Counted from the first letter of the stretch, positions 37,165-45,228 are shown. The stretch: 64,000 nucleotides of DNA from JADKAV01 sp963769435 (GCA_963769435.1 CAVYLN010000002.1:1302001-1366000); one strand, 5' to 3'. The notes: generated from the letters alone by a model not told the origin. Numbers and translations are program-made.

Positions 37165-37183
37165 CGCAGGTGGGAAACCTGCG
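37165..37183 (+). other. Hairpin in the rpf-like leader
   Basis: CGCAGGT, loop GGGAA, ACCTGCG. The leader from the second Crp-like site to the TTG start is about 155 nt, long enough for a riboswitch. I looked for the c-di-AMP (ydaO) riboswitch often found before rpf genes and could not match its conserved core. Confidence 0.45.
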
Positions 37184-37250
37184 TTGACCGCCCCACGGAC
37201 CGCGGTGCAGTGAAGGCCGCGCGAGGGGACGTCCGACCAAGGAAATTGTC

Positions 37251-37733
37251 TTGCGTAAAGCACTCGTAATGCCCGTCGCCGCCTTCGCGATCGCCGGTCT
37301 CGGCGCCACCACCGCGGCTGTTCCCGCGGTAGCCGCCCCGACCAGCGCCGACAGCGTGGCCATGGCCAAGAAGAAGAACGACCGGAACAAGGGCAAGGCC
37401 TCGCGGAGCAAGCGGGCCTCCTACCCGATCCAGTTCAAGTACGTGAAGAAGTACAACCTCGGCAAGAAGCAGCTGCGTGAGGTCGCCAAGGCCAAGGCCT
37501 GGGCCAACGGCTGGAAGCCGCGCAGGGTCCGCCAGTGCGAGTCGGGCGGCAACTACGGCATCAACACCGGAAACGGCTACTACGGCGCCTACCAGTTCGC
37601 GGCCGGCACCTGGCGCGGTATCGGTGGCGGACGCTACACCGCCTACGCCCACCAGGCACCGAAGTTCGCCCAGGACCACATGGCCTACAAGCTGTGGCAG
37701 CGCTCCGGGTGGGGCCCCTGGGGTTGTGCCTGA
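37251..37733 (+). CDS. Rpf-like secreted transglycosylase
   Basis: A 160-residue secreted protein with a signal peptide (MPVAAFAIAGLGATTAAVPA), a Lys-rich linker and a C-terminal resuscitation-promoting-factor domain: RVRQCESGGNYGINTGNGYY then GAYQFAAGTWRGIGG. Glu97 is the catalytic acid and Cys96 with the C-terminal Cys (WGPWGCA) can form the family disulfide. Rpf enzymes cut peptidoglycan and help dormant cells resume growth. The start is a TTG at 37251 with GGAAA ahead of it. Crp-like sites upstream and a strong terminator at 37745 complete a single-gene unit. Confidence 0.88.
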   Translation: MRKALVMPVAAFAIAGLGATTAAVPAVAAPTSADSVAMAKKKNDRNKGKASRSKRASYPIQFKYVKKYNLGKKQLREVAKAKAWANGWKPRRVRQCESGGNYGINTGNGYYGAYQFAAGTWRGIGGGRYTAYAHQAPKFAQDHMAYKLWQRSGWGPWGCA

Positions 37734-37744
37734 TCCAACCAAGT

Positions 37745-37779
37745 GAAAGGCGGGTCGTCGTGATGACGGCCCGCCTTTC
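37745..37779 (+). terminator. Terminator after the rpf-like gene
   Basis: GAAAGGCGGG with CGTC pairs with GACG and CCCGCCTTTC around GTGAT, with one mismatched pair in the stem. It begins 12 bp past the stop codon. The T-run is short. Confidence 0.75.
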
Positions 37780-37855
37780 GCATGTCCGGGCGCCTGATGG
37801 GTCGCCGCTACCCCGCTGGGCCCGCACCCGCCCGAGCCCGCACCCGCCCGAGCCC

Positions 37856-37893
37856 GTGCAGGTTTCCTTTCACATGTGAAAGGGATCCTGCAC
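37856..37893. repeat. Interrupted palindrome between convergent genes
   Basis: GTGCAGG and CCTGCAC flank a perfect 18-bp palindrome, CCTTTCACATGTGAAAGG, with 3-nt spacers. It is preceded by two direct copies of CCCGCACCCGCCCGAG. It lies between the rpf-like gene and the gamma-glutamyltransferase gene. Confidence 0.7.
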
Positions 37894-37931
37894 ACGCGTG
37901 AACCAAACCCCGCGATCCGCCCACCCGAGGG

Positions 37932-39367
37932 CTAGAGAACGGTCGCCTCACCGCCGCGCCGCTGATCGGCACATGCCTGCAGTTCGTCATCAGAGGTGAT
38001 CTGGACCGCGTTCACCCCACCGAAGTAGAAGTGCCGCGCCGGCCACAGGCTGACGTCGCCCAGGCTCGCCAGATCCACGAGCTCGGAGTCCGCTCATGCC
38101 CGGTTCGACCTGGATCAGTCCCCGGTTGTCGACATGCACCCGGGGTGCCTCGACGGCACCGTGGAGGTCGGCGTCACCGCCCAGCAGAAGTGTGATGACC
38201 CGGGTGAGTGCGCTGCGGATGCGCTCACTGCCACCAGTACCGAGCACCAGCGTGCCCCCGGAGTGGTCCACGATGCTCGGGGCCATCATCGACCGGATCC
38301 GTTCGCCGGGGGTCGCCGACGCGGCACCACCGGGGTGCAGGTCGTCCTCGCCCATCATGTTGTTGAGGTGGATTCCGGTGCCGGGCAGCATCACACCGCC
38401 CCCGACCCCGTTGGACAGGGTCAGGGCAGCGCACATCCCGTCGGCGTCCACGACGCTGATGTGGGTGGTACCCGCACTCGAGATCGCACCACTGACCTGC
38501 GACTTCAACCACGCGGTCGTCTCGGCCAACGCCTGTGCGATCTCGGCCGGTGATGGATGGGCCATTTCGGCGAGATCCCCGAGTACGTGTGCCACGATCG
38601 AGCCGCCGAGTGACGGCATGGGATTGGTGGTGATGGAGCCCGATCGGATCTGCGCCACCAACGGATCCCGGTCCACGACCTCGTACGACAGCAGATCCTC
38701 GGCGGTCACCGGGCCGTCGGGCATGAGTTCGTCGAACTCGTCGACCAGATCGGCGACACCAGCCACCCGACCGTCCGCCACGCGCTGCAGGAATGCGGCG
38801 AGTTCCGGATCCGCGAAGACCTCGCCGGCGCCGAGCAGACGGCCCGCGCGGCGCCATCCTCGTCCGGATCTCAGGCGTGAGCAGGAGCACCCCTTCGATG
38901 AGTTCCATCGCGTGGGCCTGAGCGGGCTCGAGCCGCACACCCCGACCCGCGTAGAGGATCGCCGGACCCACCACCGCCGTCAGCGGCATGGCTCCCCACC
39001 TGCGGTGGGCGTAGAGGAATCCGTCCAGGCAGCCGGGGATCGCGACAGTGGCGTTGCCGACGTGGAAGTCCTGCGTGGCTCCGGCATATGTCACGGTGAC
39101 GGTCTCGACCGCACCCGCCGGGCCACTGGGCACGGATGTGAAGAAGTCGATGAGTCGCGTGGTCCCGTCCGGGGTGCGGACGAGCAGGAAACCTCCGCCC
39201 CCGAGGCTCGAGACCCCCGGCTCGGTCACGGTGGACGCGAAGGCGGCGGCGACCGCGGCGTCCACGGCGTTCCCGCCCGCCTCAAGGACCTTGGCCCCGA
39301 CCTGTGCGGTGGCAGCCGAACCGCAACTGATCGCACCTCTGGACACCACGCCAGGGTATTGGCGCAC
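37932..39367 (-). CDS. Gamma-glutamyltransferase family protein, two frameshifts
   Basis: An Ntn-hydrolase of about 475 residues. The N-terminal part GNAVDAAVAAAFASTVTEPG and SSLGGGGFLLVR is the large-subunit start. The self-cleavage site is SSAGTTHISVVDADGMCA, where the Thr becomes the nucleophile; LGTGGSERIRSALTRV is the small-subunit end. The frame changes at about 38853 (PEIRT to RAGRLLGAGE) and again near 38092, after VEPGM. The last frame gives SELVDLASLGDVSLWP and HFYFGGVNAVQIT before a stop at 37932. Two one-base indels restore the gene. It has no signal peptide, so its action may be cytoplasmic. The start is the GTG at 39367, possibly a few codons later. Confidence 0.85.
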
Positions 39368-39439
39368 GGCACCGCAGCGCCCGCCGGGGGCCGCGTCGAG
39401 AGCGGGAATGGCTTCCGGCCGCCTACCGTTGAACAGGAC

Positions 39440-39781
39440 ATGGCGACGACCGAACTCACCGATGTCAACTTCAACGACGCGACCGCCGGCAAGACCGTGG
39501 TCATCGATTTCTGGGCGGAATGGTGCGGACCGTGCCGTTCCTTCGCCCCGGTCTTCACGAGGGTCTCAGCCGACTACGGCGATGTGGTGTTCGGAAAGGT
39601 CGACGTGGACGCCAATCCTGGCCTGGCGCAGGCCTTCGGGGTGACCGCGATCCCGACGCTGGTCGTCATGAAGGACGGCAAGGTCCTGTTCTCGGATGCG
39701 GGTGCACTCAACGAGTCGGCGCTTCGCTCCACCATCGACAAGGCGCTCAAGGGGCCGAAGCGGATGACCTTCCAGTTCTGA
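39440..39781 (+). CDS. trxA: Thioredoxin
   Basis: A 113-residue thioredoxin that reduces protein disulfides in the cytoplasm. The active site is FWAEWCGPCRSFAP, with WCGPC at 28-32. The cis-Pro is in VTAIPTLVVMKDG. The length and fold order are normal. The ATG at 39440 is preceded by AGGA; the open frame upstream is antisense to the gamma-glutamyltransferase gene and is not protein-like. It is divergent from that gene with a 72-bp gap. Confidence 0.93.
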   Translation: MATTELTDVNFNDATAGKTVVIDFWAEWCGPCRSFAPVFTRVSADYGDVVFGKVDVDANPGLAQAFGVTAIPTLVVMKDGKVLFSDAGALNESALRSTIDKALKGPKRMTFQF

Positions 39782-39797
39782 GGAACCGGAGCGAGTG

Positions 39798-39977
39798 CTA
39801 GAGGACGCTCACACGGGCGTCGGGGGCGTAGTGCAACTCGAACCGACGGGCTGACACGGAACTGACCGCATCCACCACGACCTGGCCGTATTCCTCACAG
39901 AAGTGGAACACCACGAGGTGATCACCTTCGATGTCGATGGTGTCGCCGTTCTTCAACTGCTTCGCTGCTGTAACCAC
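39798..39977 (-). CDS. Small conserved-looking protein (59 aa)
   Basis: A 60-codon frame (with stop) from the GTG complementary to 39975-39977, with AGAGAAC upstream, ending at TAG. The product starts VVTAAKQLKNGDTIDIEGDH and continues LVVFHFCEEYGQVVVDAVS. Alternating hydrophobic residues suggest a small beta barrel. Third codon positions are GC-rich. It is below the size limits of many gene finders. It converges with trxA and is followed on the other side by DUF3073. I do not recognise a family. Confidence 0.6.
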   Translation of the reverse strand: MVTAAKQLKNGDTIDIEGDHLVVFHFCEEYGQVVVDAVSSVSARRFELHYAPDARVSVL

Positions 39978-40169
39978 GTTCTCTAGAATCGGCTACTTCC
40001 TTATGGAACTCGAATCCAAACGGCCAAGATTCGGTCACGGTCCGGTCACAATGGGTGCGCTCGGGGCAGCCGACACCGAAACAGCCAAAGACGCGACCCA
40101 TGCGCAGGCGGAATCAGCGCAGGACTGTGATCCGGAATCGCGTGACCGGCAAGGTGAAGACACCCCGGG

Positions 40170-40361
40170 TCAACGCTCGTCGGAGTCCTCGTAGCTGTCG
40201 TACTGGTAGTCCGTGTCATCGGTGCCGCCACCGTTACTCGGCGTCGACTTGGACTGTCCGCTCAATTCGGCCTGTAGCGCTTCAAGGTCCGTTTGTGGCG
40301 CGTTGTACTTCAATTCGCGCGCAACCTTGGTCTGCTTAGCCTTTGCACGGCCGCGCCCCAT
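40170..40361 (-). CDS. DUF3073 protein
   Basis: A 63-residue actinobacterial protein of unknown function. It starts MGRGRAKAKQTKVARELKYN and ends in an acidic tail (QYDSYEDSDER), the standard form of DUF3073. It is found in many actinobacteria close to purM and bldC, as here, which supports the species-tree origin of this region. It is divergent from bldC across 199 bp. Its small size, basic head and acidic tail suggest an RNA- or protein-binding partner, but nothing is proven. Confidence 0.9.
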   Translation of the reverse strand: MGRGRAKAKQTKVARELKYNAPQTDLEALQAELSGQSKSTPSNGGGTDDTDYQYDSYEDSDER

Positions 40362-40560
40362 ATGGCTCGACCCCCTCGCCCGGGTTCACCCCGAAGGTCA
40401 GTTGACAGATTCACGTTGGGCCCTGAGCCCACCTGTGCAGCGTACCCCGTCCGCGCTGACATACGCACCTTACCCACCCCGATCTCTCCCAGCGGTTGCC
40501 CCCCTCCGGGATGGATGCGAGACTCGTCTCAACTCGCTAACCGGACAATTGGAGCAAGGC

Positions 40561-40779
40561 ATGAGCGCCAATCTGAGCCATCCCGAGGACCTCTTGACGC
40601 CCTCGGAGGTTGCGGCGCTCTTCCGCGTTGACCCGAAGACGGTCACCCGCTGGGCGAAGGCCGGCAAGCTGTCCTGCGTCAAGACCCTTGGGGGTCACCG
40701 CAGGTACCTGGCCAGTGAGGTCAACGCCCTGCTGGAGGGCGTGCCCGCGCAGCGCACGCCAGGCCCCGCCCCCGCCTGA
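40561..40779 (+). CDS. bldC: BldC, MerR-like developmental regulator
   Basis: A 72-residue DNA-binding protein. The sequence DLLTPSEVAALFRVDPKTVT then RWAKAGKLSCVKTLGGHRRY is the MerR-like winged helix with no ligand domain, as in Streptomyces BldC, which binds cooperatively to repeated sites and delays development. The ATG at 40561 follows GGAGCAAGG. In non-sporulating actinobacteria the same gene exists with other roles. The neighbours DUF3073 and purM-purF are a usual context. The gene converges with a collagen-like gene. Confidence 0.93.
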   Translation: MSANLSHPEDLLTPSEVAALFRVDPKTVTRWAKAGKLSCVKTLGGHRRYLASEVNALLEGVPAQRTPGPAPA

Positions 40780-40787
40780 TCGGCCGC

Positions 40788-41498
40788 TCACACGATCTTG
40801 AGTGGCCCTGGGTGGTCGGGCGGCGCTGACACAGGCGTCAACGGCACCGCATAGCCCGTGAACAAGCCACCAGCGACAGCGCACACCCCGTTGCTGTCAC
40901 GGGAGTAGAACTGAACGTTCGTGACCGACTCCGAGGTCGTCCCGAAGCGATATGCCGTTGCCGGGCCGAATGTCGGTGATGTCGCCCGGTACACGTCCGA
41001 TACTGTCGGGCTCGCGAGCAGCAGATCCCGATCGTCCGGCGAACTCGTCCGGGCATAGGCTGTGCCGGCACAGCCGGCATCCTTGAAGTACACCGTTTCT
41101 GTGGATAGCAGCCAGCCGTTGGGGTAGTAGAAGAAGGTCCCCCCGTCGATGCGCACGACGAAGAGAGTGAAACCGACGGGCAGCGTGGACAGGGATTCGC
41201 CCACCACGGCGCCGTTGCCGTCGATCACAGTGCCCATGGAGGCTTTGGCCCCCGCGGCACCGGGACCACCCGGAGAGCCTGAGTTGCCTGCAGGGCCGGC
41301 CTTGGTCCACGAGACCTTCTTCCAGCCCTTCTTGCACTTCTTCTTCTTTTTCTTCTTCCCCAGAAGCAGGCGCACCTCGCCCGTGGATTTCTTCACGCAC
41401 GCCTTGTAGGTGGTCTTCGCAGCGACCGGTGGCGTGACCGCCACCATCGCCGATCCGGCGAGAACGGCCGACGTGGCCGCGGCTAGTAGCTTTCGCAT
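40788..41498 (-). CDS. Secreted lysine-rich collagen-like protein 1
   Basis: A 236-residue secreted protein. A signal peptide (MRKLLAAATSAVLAGSAMVA) is followed by a Lys-rich segment (LLLGKKKKKKKCKKGWKK), a short run of Gly-X-Y triplets (GPAGNSGSPGGPGAAG) and a domain of about 150 residues with FFYYPNGWLL and FGPATAYRFGT. Four Cys residues could form disulfides. The 3' neighbour is a paralogue at 41508 with the same order of parts. Collagen-like parts with a knob domain often build surface fibres. No enzymatic motif is seen. The gap to the paralogue is only 9 bp, so the two are likely an operon. Confidence 0.75.
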   Translation of the reverse strand: MRKLLAAATSAVLAGSAMVAVTPPVAAKTTYKACVKKSTGEVRLLLGKKKKKKKCKKGWKKVSWTKAGPAGNSGSPGGPGAAGAKASMGTVIDGNGAVVGESLSTLPVGFTLFVVRIDGGTFFYYPNGWLLSTETVYFKDAGCAGTAYARTSSPDDRDLLLASPTVSDVYRATSPTFGPATAYRFGTTSESVTNVQFYSRDSNGVCAVAGGLFTGYAVPLTPVSAPPDHPGPLKIV

Positions 41499-41507
41499 GT
41501 CGTGCCC

Positions 41508-42242
41508 CTAGTCGACCGTCAGCGGACCGGGGACGTCGGGCGGTGCCGTCACCTGCTGCAGCGTGATCAGAGTCCCGGTGAACAGGGCGCCCGCGGCGGT
41601 GCAGACCCCCGAACTGTTCAACGAATACAACTGCAAGTTCACCGCGTTCTCAGTGGTGGCCGTGAAGGCCCACGCGGACGTGGGACCGAACGTCGGGGTC
41701 GTCGGCCTGTAGACGACCCGTGTCGGTCCGCCGGCCGCGCCCACGAGGAACGCCGTCGTCTGCGCGGAGGTGGACTGGGTGTACGGAGTGCCGCTGCAGA
41801 CATTGGTCTTGAAGCTCGGCGAGGTGCCACCGAGCGGGAGCACCTTCCCGTCCGGGTAGTACAGATAAGCGCCGCCGTCGATCAGAACGCTGAAGATCGG
41901 GACCGCGGCCGGGTAGGTGCCCAGGAACTTTCCAAGGGTCTTGCCGGTCCCGTCCTTGACCTCCTGGGCCGGGCCCTGCGGCCCGGTGGCACCAACGGGG
42001 CCCTGCGGTCCGGTCTTTCCCGTCTGGTTCCAGGAGACCTTCTTCCAGCCCTTCTTGCACTTCTTCTTCTGCTTCTTCTTCGTGGTGAGGATCTTGACCT
42101 TGCCGTCCTTCTTCTTCACACAGGCGACCACGGTCTTGGCCTGAGCGGGAATGGCAGCGCCGGTACCGACGAGAAGGCCCGCTCCCAGGGCCGCGGCCAA
42201 TCCGACACGAGAGAATCTTGTGAACATCCGAGGTGCCTCCAT
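41508..42242 (-). CDS. Secreted lysine-rich collagen-like protein 2
   Basis: A 244-residue paralogue of the protein at 40788, upstream of it in a two-gene unit. Parts in order: signal peptide ending IPAQA, VVACVKKKDGKVKILTTKKK and KKKCKKGWKKVSW, then collagen-like GPQGPVGATGPQGPAQ, and the same end domain (AYLYYPDGKVLPLGG). It shares the motif ACVKK, CKKGWKKVSW and the FGP..A..F pattern. The repeat of both the linker and the end domain suggests a tandem gene duplication followed by divergence. Triplets are few, so a long triple helix is unlikely. A surface or trimer role is an inference. Confidence 0.75.
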   Translation of the reverse strand: MEAPRMFTRFSRVGLAAALGAGLLVGTGAAIPAQAKTVVACVKKKDGKVKILTTKKKQKKKCKKGWKKVSWNQTGKTGPQGPVGATGPQGPAQEVKDGTGKTLGKFLGTYPAAVPIFSVLIDGGAYLYYPDGKVLPLGGTSPSFKTNVCSGTPYTQSTSAQTTAFLVGAAGGPTRVVYRPTTPTFGPTSAWAFTATTENAVNLQLYSLNSSGVCTAAGALFTGTLITLQQVTAPPDVPGPLTVD

Positions 42243-42300
42243 ACCGTCAGAAGATGCGTGGAACGTTACACCCGCGCGGCCTGCAGATGCTACTGACGAT

Positions 42301-43359
42301 TCAACCGATCAGCGTCACGGACCCGCCGTGACCACCCTTGGCCGGGGCATCGCCGATGTCGGAGCCCGTGCGTTCACGGATCTCTCCGCAGACCCAGGCC
42401 GGCACCCCACGGGCGGTCAGCAACTCAAGAACCGGCGCGGCCGATGGCACCACCGCGAACATGCCGATCCCCATGTTGAACGTGCGCTCGGCGTCGGTGC
42501 GGGCAACACCTCGATCCAGAAGGAGCTGGAACACCGCCGGTGTCTCCCAGGTCGACCGGTCGATGTCGGCGTGGGAGTCTGCGGGCAGAACCCGCGCAAG
42601 GTTCGATGCCAGGCCTCCCCCGGTGACGTGTGAGAAGGCGTGGACCAGTTCCGCGTCCGCGAGTGCCAGACAGTCCTTGGTGTAGATCCGCGTCGGTTCG
42701 AGCATCTCCTCGCCGAGTGTGCGCCCGAGGTCTGCAAAGTCGCGGTCCAGCGACCAGTCGGACAGCAACACCTTGCGCGCCAGCGAGTACCCGTTCGAAT
42801 GGAGCCCGGACGAGGCCATCGCGATGACGGCGTCGCCCGACCGCACGCGGTCCGGGCCGAGCAGGCGGTCGGCCTCCACCACGGCCGTGCCCGCCCCTGC
42901 GACGTCGTACTCGTCGGGGGCCATCAGCCCGGGGTGCTCGGCGGTCTCCCCTCCGAGCAGCGCACACCCGGCCTGCTGACAGCCGGCGGCGATGCCGCTG
43001 ACGATGGCGGCGATCCGCTCGGGGATCACCTTTCCGGTGGCGATGTAGTCGGTCATGAACAACGGCTCGGCACCGCACACGACGAGATCGTCCACAACCA
43101 TCGCGACCAGGTCGATGCCGATGGTGTCGTGGACGTCCATGGCACGCGCGATCGCGATCTTGGTCCCCACCCCGTCGGTCGCGGTGGCCAGCAGCGGACG
43201 TCTGAAACGGCTCAGCGCCGAGGCGTCGAACAGGCCCGCGAACCCTCCGAGTTCCCCCACCACCTCCGGGCGCATCGTGGCCTGCACCCGCGCCCGCATC
43301 AAGTCGACGGCCCGCTCCCCGGCCTCGACGTCCACCCCGGCGTCGGCGTAACTGCTCAC
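42301..43359 (-). CDS. purM: Phosphoribosylformylglycinamidine cyclo-ligase
   Basis: A 352-residue enzyme of de novo purine synthesis: it closes the imidazole ring of FGAM to AIR using ATP. Motifs include ATATDGVGTKIAIARAMDVH, GIDLVAMVVDDLVVCGAEPL, CALLGGETAEHPGLM and SHVTGGGLASNLARVLP, with GMFAVVP later. The start is a GTG complementary to 43357-43359, overlapping the purF stop by 4 bp (GTGA), so it is translationally coupled to purF. A longer open frame upstream only reflects purF in another frame. The length matches the family. Confidence 0.95.
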   Translation of the reverse strand: MSSYADAGVDVEAGERAVDLMRARVQATMRPEVVGELGGFAGLFDASALSRFRRPLLATATDGVGTKIAIARAMDVHDTIGIDLVAMVVDDLVVCGAEPLFMTDYIATGKVIPERIAAIVSGIAAGCQQAGCALLGGETAEHPGLMAPDEYDVAGAGTAVVEADRLLGPDRVRSGDAVIAMASSGLHSNGYSLARKVLLSDWSLDRDFADLGRTLGEEMLEPTRIYTKDCLALADAELVHAFSHVTGGGLASNLARVLPADSHADIDRSTWETPAVFQLLLDRGVARTDAERTFNMGIGMFAVVPSAAPVLELLTARGVPAWVCGEIRERTGSDIGDAPAKGGHGGSVTLIG

Positions 43360-44825
43360 GAGCCGGCGACCTCGAGGACGTGCTTGGAGCGCAACTGCGG
43401 GTCGGCCAGGGCCACGGGGTACTCGCCGTCGAAACATGCCCGGCAGAGCTGGCTCTTCGCCAACCCGGTGGCCTCGATCAGGCCCTCCAACGACACGTAG
43501 CTCAGGGAGTCCGCCCCGATCGAGTTCCGGATGTCGTCCACGGACAGACCTGGCGCGATGAGTTCCGCCCGCGACGCGAAGTCGATGCCGTAGTAGCACG
43601 GCCACTGCACGGGCGGTGAGGAGATCCGGACGTGGATCTCGCGGGCGCCCGCCTCCCGCAGCATCCGGGCGATGGCGCGCTGGGTGTTGCCGCGCACGAT
43701 CGAGTCGTCGACCACGACCAGTCGCTTGCCGGAGATCACCTCGGACAGCGGGTTCAGTTTGAGCCGCAGGCCGAGCTGCCGGATCGTCTGCGAGGGCTGG
43801 ATGAACGTGCGGCCCACGTAGGCGTTCTTCACAAGTCCCTGCGCGAACGGGATGCCCGACTGCTGCGCGTACCCGATGGCCGCCGGCGTGCCACTCTCCG
43901 GCACCGGGATCACGAGGTCGGCGTCGACCGGCGCCTCGATCGCGAGTTTGCGACCCACCGCGGTCCGCACGCCATGCACGCTGCGACTGTTGAGGATCGA
44001 GTCCGGTCGCGCCAGGTACACGTACTCGAACAGACAACCCTTCGGCTCCGGCTTGGCGAACATGGTGGAACGCACGCCGTTCTCGTCGATCGCCACCAAC
44101 TCGCCCGGTTCGATCTCCCGCACGAAGGACGCCCCGACGATGTCCAGCGCTGCCGTCTCGCTGGCGATCACCCAGCCGCGCTCGAGCCGTCCCAGACACA
44201 GAGGCCGGATGCCCTGCGGATCCCGTGCGCCGTACAGCGTGTGCTCGTCGAGGAAGACCAGCGAGAAGGCCCCCCGCAGCCTGGGGAGCTCGGCGAGGGA
44301 CGCCTGCTCGATCGTCTCGCCGGGATGAGCCGCCAGCAGTGCGGTGATCAGATCGGTGTCGGAGGTGGCCTCCATCGTCGCGTCCAGCGGGAGTTCCCCG
44401 GTGTCGAGGGTGGCCAGGCGCTCGGCCAGTTCGTGGGTGTTCGTCAGGTTGCCGTTGTGTCCCAGAGCGATGTGTCCGGTGGCAGTGCTTCGGAAGGTCG
44501 GTTGTGCGTTCTCCCACACGCTGGACCCCGTGGTCGAGTAGCGCGCGTGTCCGATCGCGATGTGTCCGTGCAGCGAATCCAGCATCGAGTCCGAGAAGAC
44601 CTGGGAGACCAGACCCATGTCCTTGTAGACCAGGACCTGCTTGCCATCGCTGGTCGCGATACCGGCGGACTCCTGTCCGCGGTGCTGGAGCGCGTAGAGC
44701 CCGAAGTAGGTGAGTTTGGCGACCTCGTCCCCGGGCGCCCAGACCCCGAAGACCCCGCAGGCATCCTGCGGGCCTTTCTCACCGGGTAGGAGTTCGTGGT
44801 TCAATCGCCCATCGCCGCGCGCCAC
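43356..44825 (-). CDS. purF: Amidophosphoribosyltransferase
   Basis: The first enzyme of purine synthesis; it transfers the glutamine amide to PRPP. The 489-residue protein has a propeptide ending before Cys23 (GPQDACGVFGVWAP), the glutaminase nucleophile. Later motifs are GHARYSTTGSSVWENAQPTF, the PRPP loop LVVVDDSIVRGNTQR, and the IDFASRAELIAPG region. Two Cys near the end (SQLCRACFDGEYP) fit the iron-sulfur type. It starts at a GTG and is coupled to purM. The upstream region holds the 142-bp tandem hairpins. It is the head of a purF-purM unit. Confidence 0.95.
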   Translation of the reverse strand: MARGDGRLNHELLPGEKGPQDACGVFGVWAPGDEVAKLTYFGLYALQHRGQESAGIATSDGKQVLVYKDMGLVSQVFSDSMLDSLHGHIAIGHARYSTTGSSVWENAQPTFRSTATGHIALGHNGNLTNTHELAERLATLDTGELPLDATMEATSDTDLITALLAAHPGETIEQASLAELPRLRGAFSLVFLDEHTLYGARDPQGIRPLCLGRLERGWVIASETAALDIVGASFVREIEPGELVAIDENGVRSTMFAKPEPKGCLFEYVYLARPDSILNSRSVHGVRTAVGRKLAIEAPVDADLVIPVPESGTPAAIGYAQQSGIPFAQGLVKNAYVGRTFIQPSQTIRQLGLRLKLNPLSEVISGKRLVVVDDSIVRGNTQRAIARMLREAGAREIHVRISSPPVQWPCYYGIDFASRAELIAPGLSVDDIRNSIGADSLSYVSLEGLIEATGLAKSQLCRACFDGEYPVALADPQLRSKHVLEVAGS

Positions 44826-45192
44826 GTGTTCAGTGTTGCACAGGGTTGCCGGGGCTGTGGTGCGCTCCCGACTGGTTGCGAGATCGATCGGCGCGTGGGC
44901 TGCGAGTCGGGGGCGGGGCGACGCCCTAGGTGTCCGCTGTCCGTTTTCGCATGATGATCATGGGCCCAGCGGAACCCCCATGGGGGACAGACCCCCGCTG
45001 CCTTGATCATCATGCAGAACCGGACACCAGCGGCACCCCATCACCGGCCCAGCGGCAGCCAGGGGACAGGTCGACCAGGGGGCTGTCCGCTGTCCGTTTT
45101 CGCATGATGATCATGGGCCCAGCCGAACCCCCATGGGGGAACAGACCCCCCGCTGCCTTGATCATCATGCAGAACCGGACACCAGAGGCACC
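44826..45192. other. 367-bp gap upstream of purF with two tandem hairpins
   Basis: The region lies between the purF start and the SCP2-like stop, both on the minus strand. It includes one full 142-bp repeat and most of the second. The purF promoter must be in the first 105 bp; I cannot see a clear -10/-35. The stems could end the upstream transcript. Confidence 0.6.
44931..45072. repeat. 142-bp tandem repeat with hairpin, copy 1
   Basis: It matches 45084-45228 closely, at a period of 153 bp. Arms GCATGATGATCA (44949-44960) and TGATCATCATGC (45004-45015) pair perfectly, and TGTCCG and CGGACA extend the stem. The last part looks like a degraded copy of the SCP2-like 3' end. Confidence 0.88.
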
Positions 45193-45228
45193 TCACCACC
45201 GGCCCAGCGGCAGCCAGGGGGACAGGTC
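45084..45228. repeat. 145-bp tandem repeat with hairpin, copy 2
   Basis: Second copy; it differs from the first by a few substitutions and extra G or C bases in homopolymer runs. Its last 36 bp are the 3' end of the SCP2-like coding region, so the duplication took part of the gene. Confidence 0.88.

Noticed and set aside
37096..37250. c-di-AMP (ydaO) riboswitch before the rpf-like gene
   Set aside because: The conserved core could not be found by eye, only a simple hairpin. A covariance search would be decisive.
37990..39367. Gamma-glutamyltransferase as a decayed pseudogene
   Set aside because: Both breaks are repaired by single bases and all key residues are kept, the same pattern as in ppc and purC, so error is more likely.
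40055..40339. Basic plus-strand ORF antisense to DUF3073
   Set aside because: It overlaps DUF3073 almost fully and has no ribosome site or family match.
41335..41370. Poly-lysine run in the collagen-like gene as a slippage error
   Set aside because: The AAG/AAA codons are mixed and the frame is open on both sides, and the paralogue has a similar run, so it is genuine coding sequence.
42301..44517. A single 738-codon minus-strand frame covering purM and most of purF
   Set aside because: The part upstream of 43359 is antiparallel in sense to no family and overlaps purF in another frame. purM starts at the GTG that overlaps the purF stop.
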